A DNA stretch of 6,207 nt. Source: Prevotellaceae bacterium UBA1787 (GTDB lineage: Bacteria; Bacteroidota; Bacteroidia; Bacteroidales; Bacteroidaceae). The notes beneath the pieces are model-generated. The model did no database searches. It was not told the DNA's origin and saw nothing but the letters and a program-made list of their open reading frames with translations. A program made the position numbers and the translations under genes. The stretch spans positions 6,110 through 12,316 of the forward strand of contig DCGD01000069.1 in assembly GCA_002315195.1 (NCBI GenBank), given 5' to 3'. Below, piece after piece: positions 1-5,918 of the stretch; the stretch's first letter is position 1; each line of letters starts with the position of its first letter.

Positions 1-500
1 ATGACCTTGACGGGAATTTCACCACCTCGGCACAAATGGTCGCACCAACAAACAACACCCGTGTCGCGAAAGCCGCATTTCTCCATCACCTTACCTGAGG
101 CGGGATTATCAACAAAGAAATCACACCATAGCACCTCAAAGCCCGCCACGTTGAAACAATAGTCAATCATTGCCCTGAGTGATTCAGTGCAAAAACCTTG
201 ATTCCAGTATGGCTTGGCTATCCAATACCCCAATTCCGCATCGTTGTCCCCAACTTCTATGTTGCTTTCACCTTTGGCAAGATACCCCATGCAGCCTATG
301 GGCATACCTGTCTCCTTCAAGACCAAAGCCCACATGTGATAATTTGAAAAAACCTCCCTGATAATCTGCTTGCTTTCCTCCACGGACCGATGAGGCGCCC
401 ACCCGGCTCGAGGTCCCAAATCAGGATCCGAGGCGTATTCATATAATATTTCCGCATCTTCCTCACACCAAGACCGAAAAAGTATTCTCTTTGTTTCCAT
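1..500 (-). CDS. GNAT-family N-acetyltransferase (RimJ/RimL-like), 3' end cut off by the window edge
   Basis: Reading leftward from the ATG at 500-498 gives 166 codons with no stop before the window edge, so the C-terminus is missing. The family transfers acetyl from acetyl-CoA to an amine, often a protein N-terminus, but the substrate here cannot be read. Visible marks: a short N-terminal strand METKRILFRS; the core strand ELGYWI (residues 89-94); the acetyl-CoA loop YWNQGFCTE (98-106), equivalent to the Q/RxxGxG/A motif; and NPASGKVMEKCGF (132-144), the usual second cofactor-side helix. Members are usually about 170-185 residues, so probably only 10-20 are missing. An in-frame ATG at 512 would add MRHI; 500 is preferred because METKR matches typical family starts. 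The visible part has nine cysteines, with C151, C153 and C157 clustered. It is probably monocistronic; no clear promoter was found. The family call is firm, the function unknown. Confidence 0.87.
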   Translation of the reverse strand, partial: METKRILFRSWCEEDAEILYEYASDPDLGPRAGWAPHRSVEESKQIIREVFSNYHMWALVLKETGMPIGCMGYLAKGESNIEVGDNDAELGYWIAKPYWNQGFCTESLRAMIDYCFNVAGFEVLWCDFFVDNPASGKVMEKCGFRDTGVVCWCDHLCRGGEIPVKV

Positions 501-561
501 TATATGTCGCATAGTTTGTTTTAAAAAATTCTGTAAATATTGAAACCACAAATTCCAACCT

Positions 562-686
562 TCTCCATGAATTCCGACCATTAATAACTACCGGCATTTA
601 TTGTCTTTTGGAGATACTTGAAAAAATCAATACATAATGTATTCAAACTTTATACATCTCCAAGGAATTCCCTTTTGACCATAATA
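562..686. repeat. Imperfect direct repeat pair in the intergenic region upstream of the acetyltransferase
   Basis: Two related segments on the plus strand, 562-586 and 657-686, share the same ordered blocks: TCTCCA, GAATTCC, GACCAT and AATA. They differ by short insertions (CTTTT between GAATTCC and GACCAT in the second copy, plus one- or two-base differences elsewhere). A partial third unit, AATTCCAACC at 551-560, lies exactly 20 bases before AATTCCGACC at 571-580. Nothing here reads as protein. The repeats could be operator-type sites upstream of the minus-strand acetyltransferase or remains of a small duplication; the sequence alone does not decide. Confidence 0.5.
606..665. repeat. Concentric inverted repeats (nested dyad)
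   Basis: The outer arms TTGGAGAT (608-615) and ATCTCCAA (656-663) are perfectly complementary over 8 bases. Inside them, and centred on almost the same point (about 636), lies a second perfect palindrome, AATACAT-A-ATGTATT (629-643). A weaker pair, TTGAA (618-622) and TTCAA (642-646), lies between. No T-run follows on either strand at a terminator-like distance. A protein-binding dyad or a leader RNA fold for the minus-strand acetyltransferase gene are both possible. Confidence 0.45.
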
Positions 687-708
687 TTCTCATTTGCTTT
701 GCCTCAAT

Positions 709-742
709 AAAAAAAATGGAAGCATTCTCAATGAACACCTCC
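709..742 (-). terminator. Probable intrinsic terminator of the tRNA-Gln gene
   Basis: On the minus strand, ten bases after the tRNA 3' end, GGAGGTGTTC (plus positions 733-742) can pair with GAATGCTTCC (718-727) around a five-base loop. The ten pairs include three G-U wobbles. After an A, a run of eight T follows (plus A-run 709-716). Position, orientation and T-run all fit an intrinsic terminator. The wobble pairs make the stem weaker than the one at 5793-5828. Confidence 0.6.
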
Positions 743-752
743 AAATCTTCTG

Positions 753-823
753 TTGGGATACCCGGACTCGAACCAGGAAAAACAGGACCAGAATCTGTTG
801 TGTTACCATTACACCATATCCCA
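753..823 (-). tRNA. tRNA-Gln, anticodon CTG
   Basis: The 71-base minus-strand sequence folds as a complete cloverleaf. It has a 7-bp acceptor stem TGGGATA/TATCCCA, a 4-bp D stem GTGT/ACAC around AATGGTA, an anticodon arm ACAGA-TTCTGGT-CCTGT, a four-base variable region and a T arm CCTGG-TTCGAGT-CCGGG, then discriminator A. Loop positions 34-36 read CTG, which decodes the glutamine codon CAG. CCA is not encoded, so it must be added after transcription. The first pair is U1-A72, as is common in glutamine tRNAs. The last anticodon-stem pair (31-39) is an A-C mismatch; everything else pairs, with one G-U in the T stem. It has its own promoter upstream and a likely terminator downstream, so it appears to be a single-gene unit. 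Confidence 0.95.
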
Positions 824-848
824 ATGGTTTCGTTTTTGATTTCGAGTG

Positions 849-879
849 CAAAAGTACTGCTTTCTTAAATACCCACAAA
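849..879 (-). promoter_or_regulatory. Bacteroidota-type promoter of tRNA-Gln
   Basis: On the minus strand the -33 element TTTG (plus 876-879) is followed by exactly 19 bases and then TACTTTTG (plus 849-856). This matches the Bacteroidota primary sigma consensus TTTG-N19-TAnnTTTG at every specified position. It lies 25 bases upstream of the tRNA 5' end at 823, so transcription would start some 15-20 bases before the mature tRNA. Confidence 0.85.
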
Positions 880-945
880 ATTTTTTCGGAAAAAAATAAC
901 ATTTTCCCAAAAAAAGTTTCTCACAACATTTCCTCGTATTATATA

Positions 946-976
946 ATGGCAGGAAAACAAAAATATACTAACTTTG
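946..976 (+). promoter_or_regulatory. Probable promoter of the rsfS-ftsH-cdsA operon
   Basis: TAACTTTG at 969-976 matches the Bacteroidota -7 consensus TAnnTTTG in full. Nineteen bases upstream stands ATGG (946-949), only a two-of-four match to TTTG, so the -33 element is weak. A start about seven bases downstream would leave a leader of roughly 20 bases before the rsfS ATG at 1005. It is divergent from the tRNA promoter at 849-879; the two -33 ends are 66 bases apart across A/T-rich DNA. Confidence 0.6.
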
Positions 977-1004
977 CACTACAATTTATACACCATATTA
1001 TATA

Positions 1005-1367
1005 ATGGATAAAGAGGACAAAATTCTATTAGAAACAATCACCAAGGCGATCCAGGACAAAATGGGTCACAAAATCATCGTTGCAGATTTAACTTCCATC
1101 AAGAATGTAATCTGCAAATATTTCGTCATTTGTCAGGGAAACAGCAATATTCAGGTTGACGCCATAGCTGGTTCCGTTAGCGACACCACCCGCGAAAAAT
1201 TAGGTACAAAAGCCATTGGCGTAACAGGATTGGAAAACTGCATTTGGGTTGTCATAGACTATGGCAGCATCATGGTCCACATATTCCAACCCGAAGCGCG
1301 AGAATTCTATGATTTGGAACACTTGTGGGAAGACGCCAACCTGAATGAGGTTCCAGAAGATTTCTAA
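1005..1367 (+). CDS. rsfS: Ribosome silencing factor RsfS (RsfA/YbeB family)
   Basis: The product is 120 residues, the normal length for the family. RsfS binds ribosomal protein L14 (uL14) on the large subunit and blocks joining with the small subunit, slowing translation when nutrients run short. Family marks are visible in order: an N-terminal helix (1-20), the core CKYFVICQGNSNIQVDAIA (37-55), the strand WVVIDYGSIMVHIF (81-94) and the hallmark end REFYDLEHLW (99-108). The ATG at 1005 is the natural start, since the protein begins at the family's usual position. There is no Shine-Dalgarno site; an A/T-rich leader precedes it, which is usual in this phylum. It is the first gene of the operon, 73 bases ahead of ftsH on the same strand. 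Nothing about the protein is odd. Confidence 0.96.
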   Translation: MDKEDKILLETITKAIQDKMGHKIIVADLTSIKNVICKYFVICQGNSNIQVDAIAGSVSDTTREKLGTKAIGVTGLENCIWVVIDYGSIMVHIFQPEAREFYDLEHLWEDANLNEVPEDF

Positions 1368-1378
1368 GACATTACACG

Positions 1379-1438
1379 CTTCATTCCTAACCATATTCAC
1401 ACATTTACACAACCAACAATAACATATCAACACATTTT
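1379..1438 (+). other. G-free, A/C/T-only leader ahead of ftsH
   Basis: Between the end of rsfS and the start of ftsH, 60 consecutive plus-strand bases contain no G at all: by my count 24 A, 18 C and 18 T. Such RNA can form almost no base-paired structure. No Bacteroidota promoter motif or terminator hairpin is visible, so rsfS and ftsH are probably co-transcribed. The stretch could keep the ftsH start codon accessible or act as a Rho-loading site, as both favour unstructured, G-poor RNA. Confidence 0.6.
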
Positions 1439-1440
1439 GA

Positions 1441-3513
1441 ATGAATAATAAACAAAAACCAAATAACAAGATGAATATGCCTCGCTTCAACTTGAACTGG
1501 GCATACGCTATCATCATTATTATTCTCATTTACTTGTTTTGGCAAGGCAACGACTCTGACGGCAGTTACCATAAAGAGGTATCTTACTCAGAATTCAAGA
1601 CATACGTTTCAAAAGGCTTCGCCTCTGACATCATTGTTAATAAAGGAGACGGAAACGTAATCATGTACGTCAAGAAAGATAGCGTTGGAAAAGTGTTTGG
1701 AGGTGCCGCCAAAGCCGGAAACAAGCCTTCGGTTACCGCTATTTTTCCTTCCGTTGAAAATGTCGACAATTTCCTGGAGGCGGAAAAGAACTTGGAACAC
1801 TTCTCAGGCAAGGTGGAATATGACGACAACAAAAGTTTTTTCAGTGGATTTTTTATAAGCATGATACTGCCAATCTTGTTCTTTTTCATCATTTGGTTCT
1901 TTCTCTTCCGTCGCATAGGCGGCGGAAATGGCGGAGGCAACGTGTTCAACGTCGGCAAAAGCAAGGCGCAACTTTACGAAAAATCTTCGGGCATGAACAT
2001 TACATTCAAGGATGTGGCAGGACAGGACGAGGCGAAGCAAGAGGTCATGGAAATTGTCAAATTTTTGAAAGACCCAAAGAAATATACTGAATTGGGAGGA
2101 AAGATACCCAAGGGTGCCCTGCTCGTCGGTCCTCCGGGAACGGGAAAAACGCTGTTGGCAAAAGCTGTCGCCGGCGAAGCCAATGTGCCTTTCTTTTCCA
2201 TTTCCGGTTCTGATTTCGTGGAAATGTTCGTGGGCGTTGGTGCAAGCCGAGTCAGAGACTTGTTTCATCAAGCCAAGGAAAAGGCGCCCTGCATTGTTTT
2301 CATCGATGAGATTGACGCCGTCGGTAGAGCCAGAGGAAGAAATCCGTCAATGGGTGGAGGCAACGATGAAAGGGAAAGTACCCTGAATCAACTTCTTACG
2401 GAAATGGACGGTTTCGGCACCAACAGCGGAATCATCGTCCTTGCTGCAACCAACCGCGCCGACATACTCGACAAGGCATTGTTGCGCGCCGGACGCTTCG
2501 ACCGACAAATTCACGTGGAACTGCCAGGTCTTCCTGAAAGAATACAGATTTTTAAGGTTCACATGGCCCCCTTGAAAATGGATGCTACCGTTGATGTCGA
2601 TCTCCTTGCGCGACAAACACCGGGATTTTCCGGTGCCGACATAGCCAACGTGTGCAACGAAGCGGCACTCATTGCGGCAAGAGGCAACAAGTCCGCGATT
2701 GGGAAACAGGATTTCCTTGATGCCATAGACCGCATCATCGGTGGTTTGGAAAAGAAGACAAAAGTTATGACAAAGGACGAAAAGCGTACCATAGCCTTGC
2801 ACGAAGCCGGACATGCTACCGTGTCTTGGTTCCTGCAATATGCCAACCCTCTTGTCAAAGTTACCATTGTGCCACGAGGACAAGCCCTCGGGGCCGCTTG
2901 GTATCTGCCCGAAGAACGCATGATTACAACCAAGGAACAGATGTTGGACGAAATCTGCGCCACCTTGGGAGGACGCGCGGCCGAAGAATTGGTTACCGGG
3001 CACATCTCCTCTGGTGCCTTGAACGATTTGGAAACTGTTACCAAACGTGCCTTCGGCATGGTTGCATACCTGGGAATGAGTGACAAACTGTCCAACATCT
3101 GCTTTTACAATCCCAATCAAGATTTTGCTTTCAGCAAACCTTATTCTGACAAAACGGCGGAATTGATTGATGAAGAAGTCAAGAATCTCATAAGGGAGCA
3201 GTACGAACGCGCCAAAAGTATTCTGATGGAACAAAAAGAGGGACACGCCCGCCTGGCTCAAATACTGATTGAACGTGAAGTCATCTTTGCCGACGACGTT
3301 GAAGGCATTTTCGGCAAACGCCAATGGAAGAGCCGTTCTGACGAAATCATAGCTGAGAATGAACGGATTGCGCTGGAAAAACAGGTCGCCATACTGGAGG
3401 CGGAGCGACAGAAGGAAAAAGAGGAAGAACAGAATCCTAAAGCCGATGGTTTGGACTCAGAAAACAAAGAGAATGAAAAAACAAATCCTGATACCATACA
3501 AACCAACAATTAA
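1441..3513 (+). CDS. ftsH: ATP-dependent zinc metalloprotease FtsH
   Basis: This 690-residue protein is a membrane-anchored hexameric AAA+ protease that unfolds and degrades misfolded membrane proteins and some cytosolic regulators. Domains in order: an Asn-rich N-terminus; membrane helix 1 (about 20-34); an extracytoplasmic domain (35-133); membrane helix 2 (135-157); a Gly-rich linker; the AAA+ ATPase with Walker A GPPGTGKT (230-237), pore loop FVG (263-265), Walker B IVFIDEID (285-292), and the second region of homology ending GRFDR (351-355) with arginine fingers R352 and R355; then the peptidase with zinc motif HEAGH (454-458; catalytic E455) and third ligand D529 in ALNDL. The tail after 630 is highly charged, Glu/Lys/Asn-rich and probably disordered or coiled. 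Every catalytic residue is present and the length is normal. The ATG at 1441 gives the usual short N-terminus. cdsA follows after 6 bases. Confidence 0.98.
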   Translation: MNNKQKPNNKMNMPRFNLNWAYAIIIIILIYLFWQGNDSDGSYHKEVSYSEFKTYVSKGFASDIIVNKGDGNVIMYVKKDSVGKVFGGAAKAGNKPSVTAIFPSVENVDNFLEAEKNLEHFSGKVEYDDNKSFFSGFFISMILPILFFFIIWFFLFRRIGGGNGGGNVFNVGKSKAQLYEKSSGMNITFKDVAGQDEAKQEVMEIVKFLKDPKKYTELGGKIPKGALLVGPPGTGKTLLAKAVAGEANVPFFSISGSDFVEMFVGVGASRVRDLFHQAKEKAPCIVFIDEIDAVGRARGRNPSMGGGNDERESTLNQLLTEMDGFGTNSGIIVLAATNRADILDKALLRAGRFDRQIHVELPGLPERIQIFKVHMAPLKMDATVDVDLLARQTPGFSGADIANVCNEAALIAARGNKSAIGKQDFLDAIDRIIGGLEKKTKVMTKDEKRTIALHEAGHATVSWFLQYANPLVKVTIVPRGQALGAAWYLPEERMITTKEQMLDEICATLGGRAAEELVTGHISSGALNDLETVTKRAFGMVAYLGMSDKLSNICFYNPNQDFAFSKPYSDKTAELIDEEVKNLIREQYERAKSILMEQKEGHARLAQILIEREVIFADDVEGIFGKRQWKSRSDEIIAENERIALEKQVAILEAERQKEKEEEQNPKADGLDSENKENEKTNPDTIQTNN

Positions 3514-3519
3514 AGAAAT

Positions 3520-4356
3520 ATGAGCAACCTCACTCAAAGAACCTTATCGGGTATAGTATATGTTTTGGTGTTCATCGGCTGCATCATGTACGGAGCGCAA
3601 TCTTTCTGCATCCTGTTTACCATAATCACGGCATTGGCGCTGAACGAATTCAACCATTTGGTCAACGAACACCATTTGGCGAATGTAAACAACACCATAA
3701 GTGTAATTTCCGGTGCATATCTCTTTATAGCTTTCTTCTGCTACGCCTCGGGACAATCCGGCATCATCGCTTTTCTTCCTTACCTTCTCTCCTGCTTGTT
3801 CGTCCTGATAGAAGAATTGTATCTCAAGAGCGATTCACCCTTTGCCAACTGGGCTTACAGTTTTGCCGGACAGATTTACATCGCCCTGCCATTCGCTTCG
3901 CTGAACCTGCTCGCCTTCCACTCAGGAAACGGGTACTCCTACATGCTGCCATTAAGCGTTTTCGTCTTTCTTTGGCTCAACGACAGCGGAGCATACTGCT
4001 TTGGACGCTTGCTTCACAACAAAGTCCCTTACAAGTTGTTCGAACGGGTCTCACCGAAAAAGACATGGATAGGAAGTATTGGAGGTTTGGTCGTCGTACT
4101 GATGGGCGCTTTCATTATTTGTCAATACGACAAGATAACCGACTTAATGAAATGGTGGGGTTTGGGTATCACTGTTGTCATATTCGGCACATACGGAGAT
4201 TTGGTTGAAAGTCTCATCAAACGTCATTTGAACATCAAGGACAGTGGACGATTCCTTCCCGGGCATGGTGGTGTTCTTGACCGTTTCGACAGTGCCTTGC
4301 TAGCCATTCCGGCAGCGGTCATTTTCCTTTACTCCTATATCTATTTATTTGATTGA
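3520..4356 (+). CDS. cdsA: Phosphatidate cytidylyltransferase (CDP-diacylglycerol synthase)
   Basis: The product is 278 residues, a normal length for the family. The enzyme joins CTP and phosphatidic acid to make CDP-diacylglycerol and pyrophosphate in the inner membrane, the entry step for phosphatidylserine/phosphatidylethanolamine and phosphatidylglycerol. It has roughly eight hydrophobic helices spread over the whole length. The C-terminal CdsA signature is complete: S231, K234, R235, K240, D241, G243, P247, H249, G250, G251, D254, R255 and D257, where the aspartates bind metal and substrate. The conserved NDSGAYCFGR (154-163) and SPKKTWIGSIGG (178-189) are also present. The gene starts six bases after the ftsH stop with no room for a promoter, so the two are one transcript and probably translationally linked. 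Its stop overlaps nothing functional; a transporter gene follows after 38 bases. Confidence 0.97.
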   Translation: MSNLTQRTLSGIVYVLVFIGCIMYGAQSFCILFTIITALALNEFNHLVNEHHLANVNNTISVISGAYLFIAFFCYASGQSGIIAFLPYLLSCLFVLIEELYLKSDSPFANWAYSFAGQIYIALPFASLNLLAFHSGNGYSYMLPLSVFVFLWLNDSGAYCFGRLLHNKVPYKLFERVSPKKTWIGSIGGLVVVLMGAFIICQYDKITDLMKWWGLGITVVIFGTYGDLVESLIKRHLNIKDSGRFLPGHGGVLDRFDSALLAIPAAVIFLYSYIYLFD

Positions 4357-4394
4357 CAGGGTGGCATTATTTGGTTAATATTTATCATTTTATT

Positions 4395-5786
4395 ATGAAT
4401 AGCGTAAAAATAGGTTATGTTTTCTTCCTCGCCGTCGTTGCGGCAATAGGGGGATTGTTATACGGGTATGACACCGCCGTGATTTCAGGAACCATTGATC
4501 AGGTGACGGAACAGTTCCATTTGGACGTCTTGCAACAGGGATGGTACGTCGGTTGCGCCCTGATAGGTTCTATCTGCGGTGTGGCTTGCGCCGGTTTTCT
4601 CAGTGACTACCTGGGAAGGAAACCGGCCATGTTCATCTCCGCCATTCTATTCACAATGTCCAGCATAGGTTGCGCCCTGAGCCCCACATTTGGCGAATTG
4701 GTCATCTTCCGCATCATCGGTGGAGTCGGCATGGGTGTCGTTTCCATCGTGGCGCCAATGTACATTTCAGAAGTGGCCATTACACAATATCGCGGAAGAA
4801 TGGTCTCACTCTACCAACTTGCCATCACCGTAGGTTTTCTCGTTGCGTATTTTGCCAACTACCTATTGCTCAACATTTCACTGACAAGTCAATTTTCCAA
4901 CAGCGTCATGCAGCAAGTATTTGTTTCGGAAGTATGGCGGGCAATGTTGGGAATGGAAGCCGTCCCGAACCTGCTGTTCCTTTTCACCTTGTTCTTAATC
5001 CCGGAAAGTCCCCGTTGGCTCATTGTCAAGAAGAAGGAAAACAGAGCCGAGCGCATTCTTTCTACCATCTATACATTGAAAAAAGACATTCAACAGCAGA
5101 TTATAGCGACAAAGGAACTTCTCTCATCAGCGACAAAGTCCGAATGGCGAACGCTGTTCAAGCCAGGCATTTTCAAGGCGGTCATCATCGGTGTCTGCAT
5201 CGCCTTGCTGGGACAATTCATGGGAGTAAACGCCGTTCTTTACTATGGACCGAGCATTTTCAAGGAGGCGGGCATGGACAATCCTTTGTTCTGTCAAGTA
5301 CTCGTTGGTGTGGTCAATACGGTTACAACCGTTATCGCCATGCTGATTATCGACAAAGTTGGAAGAAAGAAACTGATTTATTATGGTGTTTCTGGAATGA
5401 TTGTTTCACTCATCTTGATAGCCTTTTACTTTGCAGAACGCGAAACAATCCAATTGTCCGTCTATTTCATGCTGACGTTCTTCCTTTTCTACGTCTTCTG
5501 CTGTGCCATTTCCATCTGTGCCGTCGTTTTTGTTCTCTTGTCGGAAATGTACCCCAACAACGTGCGCGGCCTGGCTATGTCCATTGCGGGTTTCGCTCTG
5601 TGGACAGGTACATATCTCATCGGTCAACTCACCCCTTGGCTGCTCTCCAACCTGCAACCATGTGGCACGTTCATCCTATTTGCCATCATGTGCGTTCCCT
5701 ACATGCTTATCATGTGGAAACTCGTACCTGAAACCACAGGCAAATCACTGGAAGAAATCGAAAGATATTGGACCAAGAACAATTAG
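4395..5786 (+). CDS. Sugar porter family MFS transporter (XylE/GalP-like sugar:proton symporter)
   Basis: The 463-residue protein has twelve predicted membrane helices and all sugar-porter signatures: GGLLYGYDTAVISG (19-32), DYLGRK (71-76), RGR (133-135), PESPRWL (203-209), DKVGRKK (320-326) and PETTGKSLEEIE (445-456). D26 and R106 correspond to the XylE pair D27/R133 that couples transport to protons, so inward sugar:H+ symport is likely. Several sugar-contacting positions of XylE are kept (Q141, Q274, N279, N308, W403), but others differ by eye alignment: XylE Q288 is G273, Q175 is F148, W392 is F379, Q415 is L402. The substrate is therefore not predicted and no xylE symbol is given. The start is ATG 4395, where the protein begins at the family's usual distance from helix 1; a TTG at 4353 is disfavoured. 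It is last in the operon, 38 bases after cdsA, and ends at a terminator. Confidence 0.93.
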   Translation: MNSVKIGYVFFLAVVAAIGGLLYGYDTAVISGTIDQVTEQFHLDVLQQGWYVGCALIGSICGVACAGFLSDYLGRKPAMFISAILFTMSSIGCALSPTFGELVIFRIIGGVGMGVVSIVAPMYISEVAITQYRGRMVSLYQLAITVGFLVAYFANYLLLNISLTSQFSNSVMQQVFVSEVWRAMLGMEAVPNLLFLFTLFLIPESPRWLIVKKKENRAERILSTIYTLKKDIQQQIIATKELLSSATKSEWRTLFKPGIFKAVIIGVCIALLGQFMGVNAVLYYGPSIFKEAGMDNPLFCQVLVGVVNTVTTVIAMLIIDKVGRKKLIYYGVSGMIVSLILIAFYFAERETIQLSVYFMLTFFLFYVFCCAISICAVVFVLLSEMYPNNVRGLAMSIAGFALWTGTYLIGQLTPWLLSNLQPCGTFILFAIMCVPYMLIMWKLVPETTGKSLEEIERYWTKNN

Positions 5787-5792
5787 AAACAC

Positions 5793-5828
5793 AATGCCTT
5801 TGAGTTTGCTCAAAGGCATTTGTTTTTT
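5793..5828 (+). terminator. Strong intrinsic terminator closing the operon
   Basis: A perfect 12-bp stem, AATGCCTTTGAG (5793-5804) with CTCAAAGGCATT (5809-5820), encloses the four-base loop TTTG. TGTTTTTT (5821-5828) follows on the plus strand. It begins seven bases after the transporter stop codon. Read from the minus strand the same hairpin is followed only by TGTGTTTC, so termination of lpxB there would be weaker. Confidence 0.93.
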
Positions 5829-5918
5829 ACTCACCTTGCCATTTTGCTTGTATGGAACTGCTCTATTAATGACGTTGGCTGTGCTGTATTTCTGATAAGT
5901 ACAAACGCCAAAGCCATC

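Noticed and set aside
644..651. Minus-strand AAAGTTTG as the -7 element of the acetyltransferase promoter
   Set aside because: It misses the first T of TAnnTTTG and has no TTTG at the right distance upstream. It is also about 140 bases from the start codon.
753..823. tRNA-Gln as an integration site with a nearby element
   Set aside because: No second copy of the tRNA 3' end, no integrase and no mobile-element gene is visible in the window.
888..907. GGAAAA/TTTTCC inverted repeat in the tRNA-rsfS gap
   Set aside because: It is a six-pair, A/T-dominated match in A/T-rich DNA, easily expected by chance and without a role at this position.
694..1005. Open frame of 103 codons on the plus strand
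   Set aside because: It runs antisense through the tRNA-Gln gene, its terminator and its promoter and has no protein-like character.
2347..3324. Long open frame of 325 codons on the minus strand
   Set aside because: It lies wholly inside ftsH, whose AAA+ and peptidase domains are unmistakable on the other strand. The antisense protein shows no recognisable motif.
4353..4394. TTG at 4353 as start of the sugar porter, overlapping the cdsA stop
   Set aside because: It would add 14 residues (MTGWHYLVNIYHFI) before the usual short N-terminus. ATG 4395 places helix 1 where the family has it.
4670..5731. Open frame of 353 codons on the plus strand
   Set aside because: It is an out-of-frame reading of the sugar porter gene; its Arg/His/Cys-rich product has no membrane helices or family marks.
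5871..5913. TTGGC/GCCAA inverted repeat as a terminator for lpxB
   Set aside because: There are only five pairs around a loop of about 30 bases, and no T-run follows on the minus strand.
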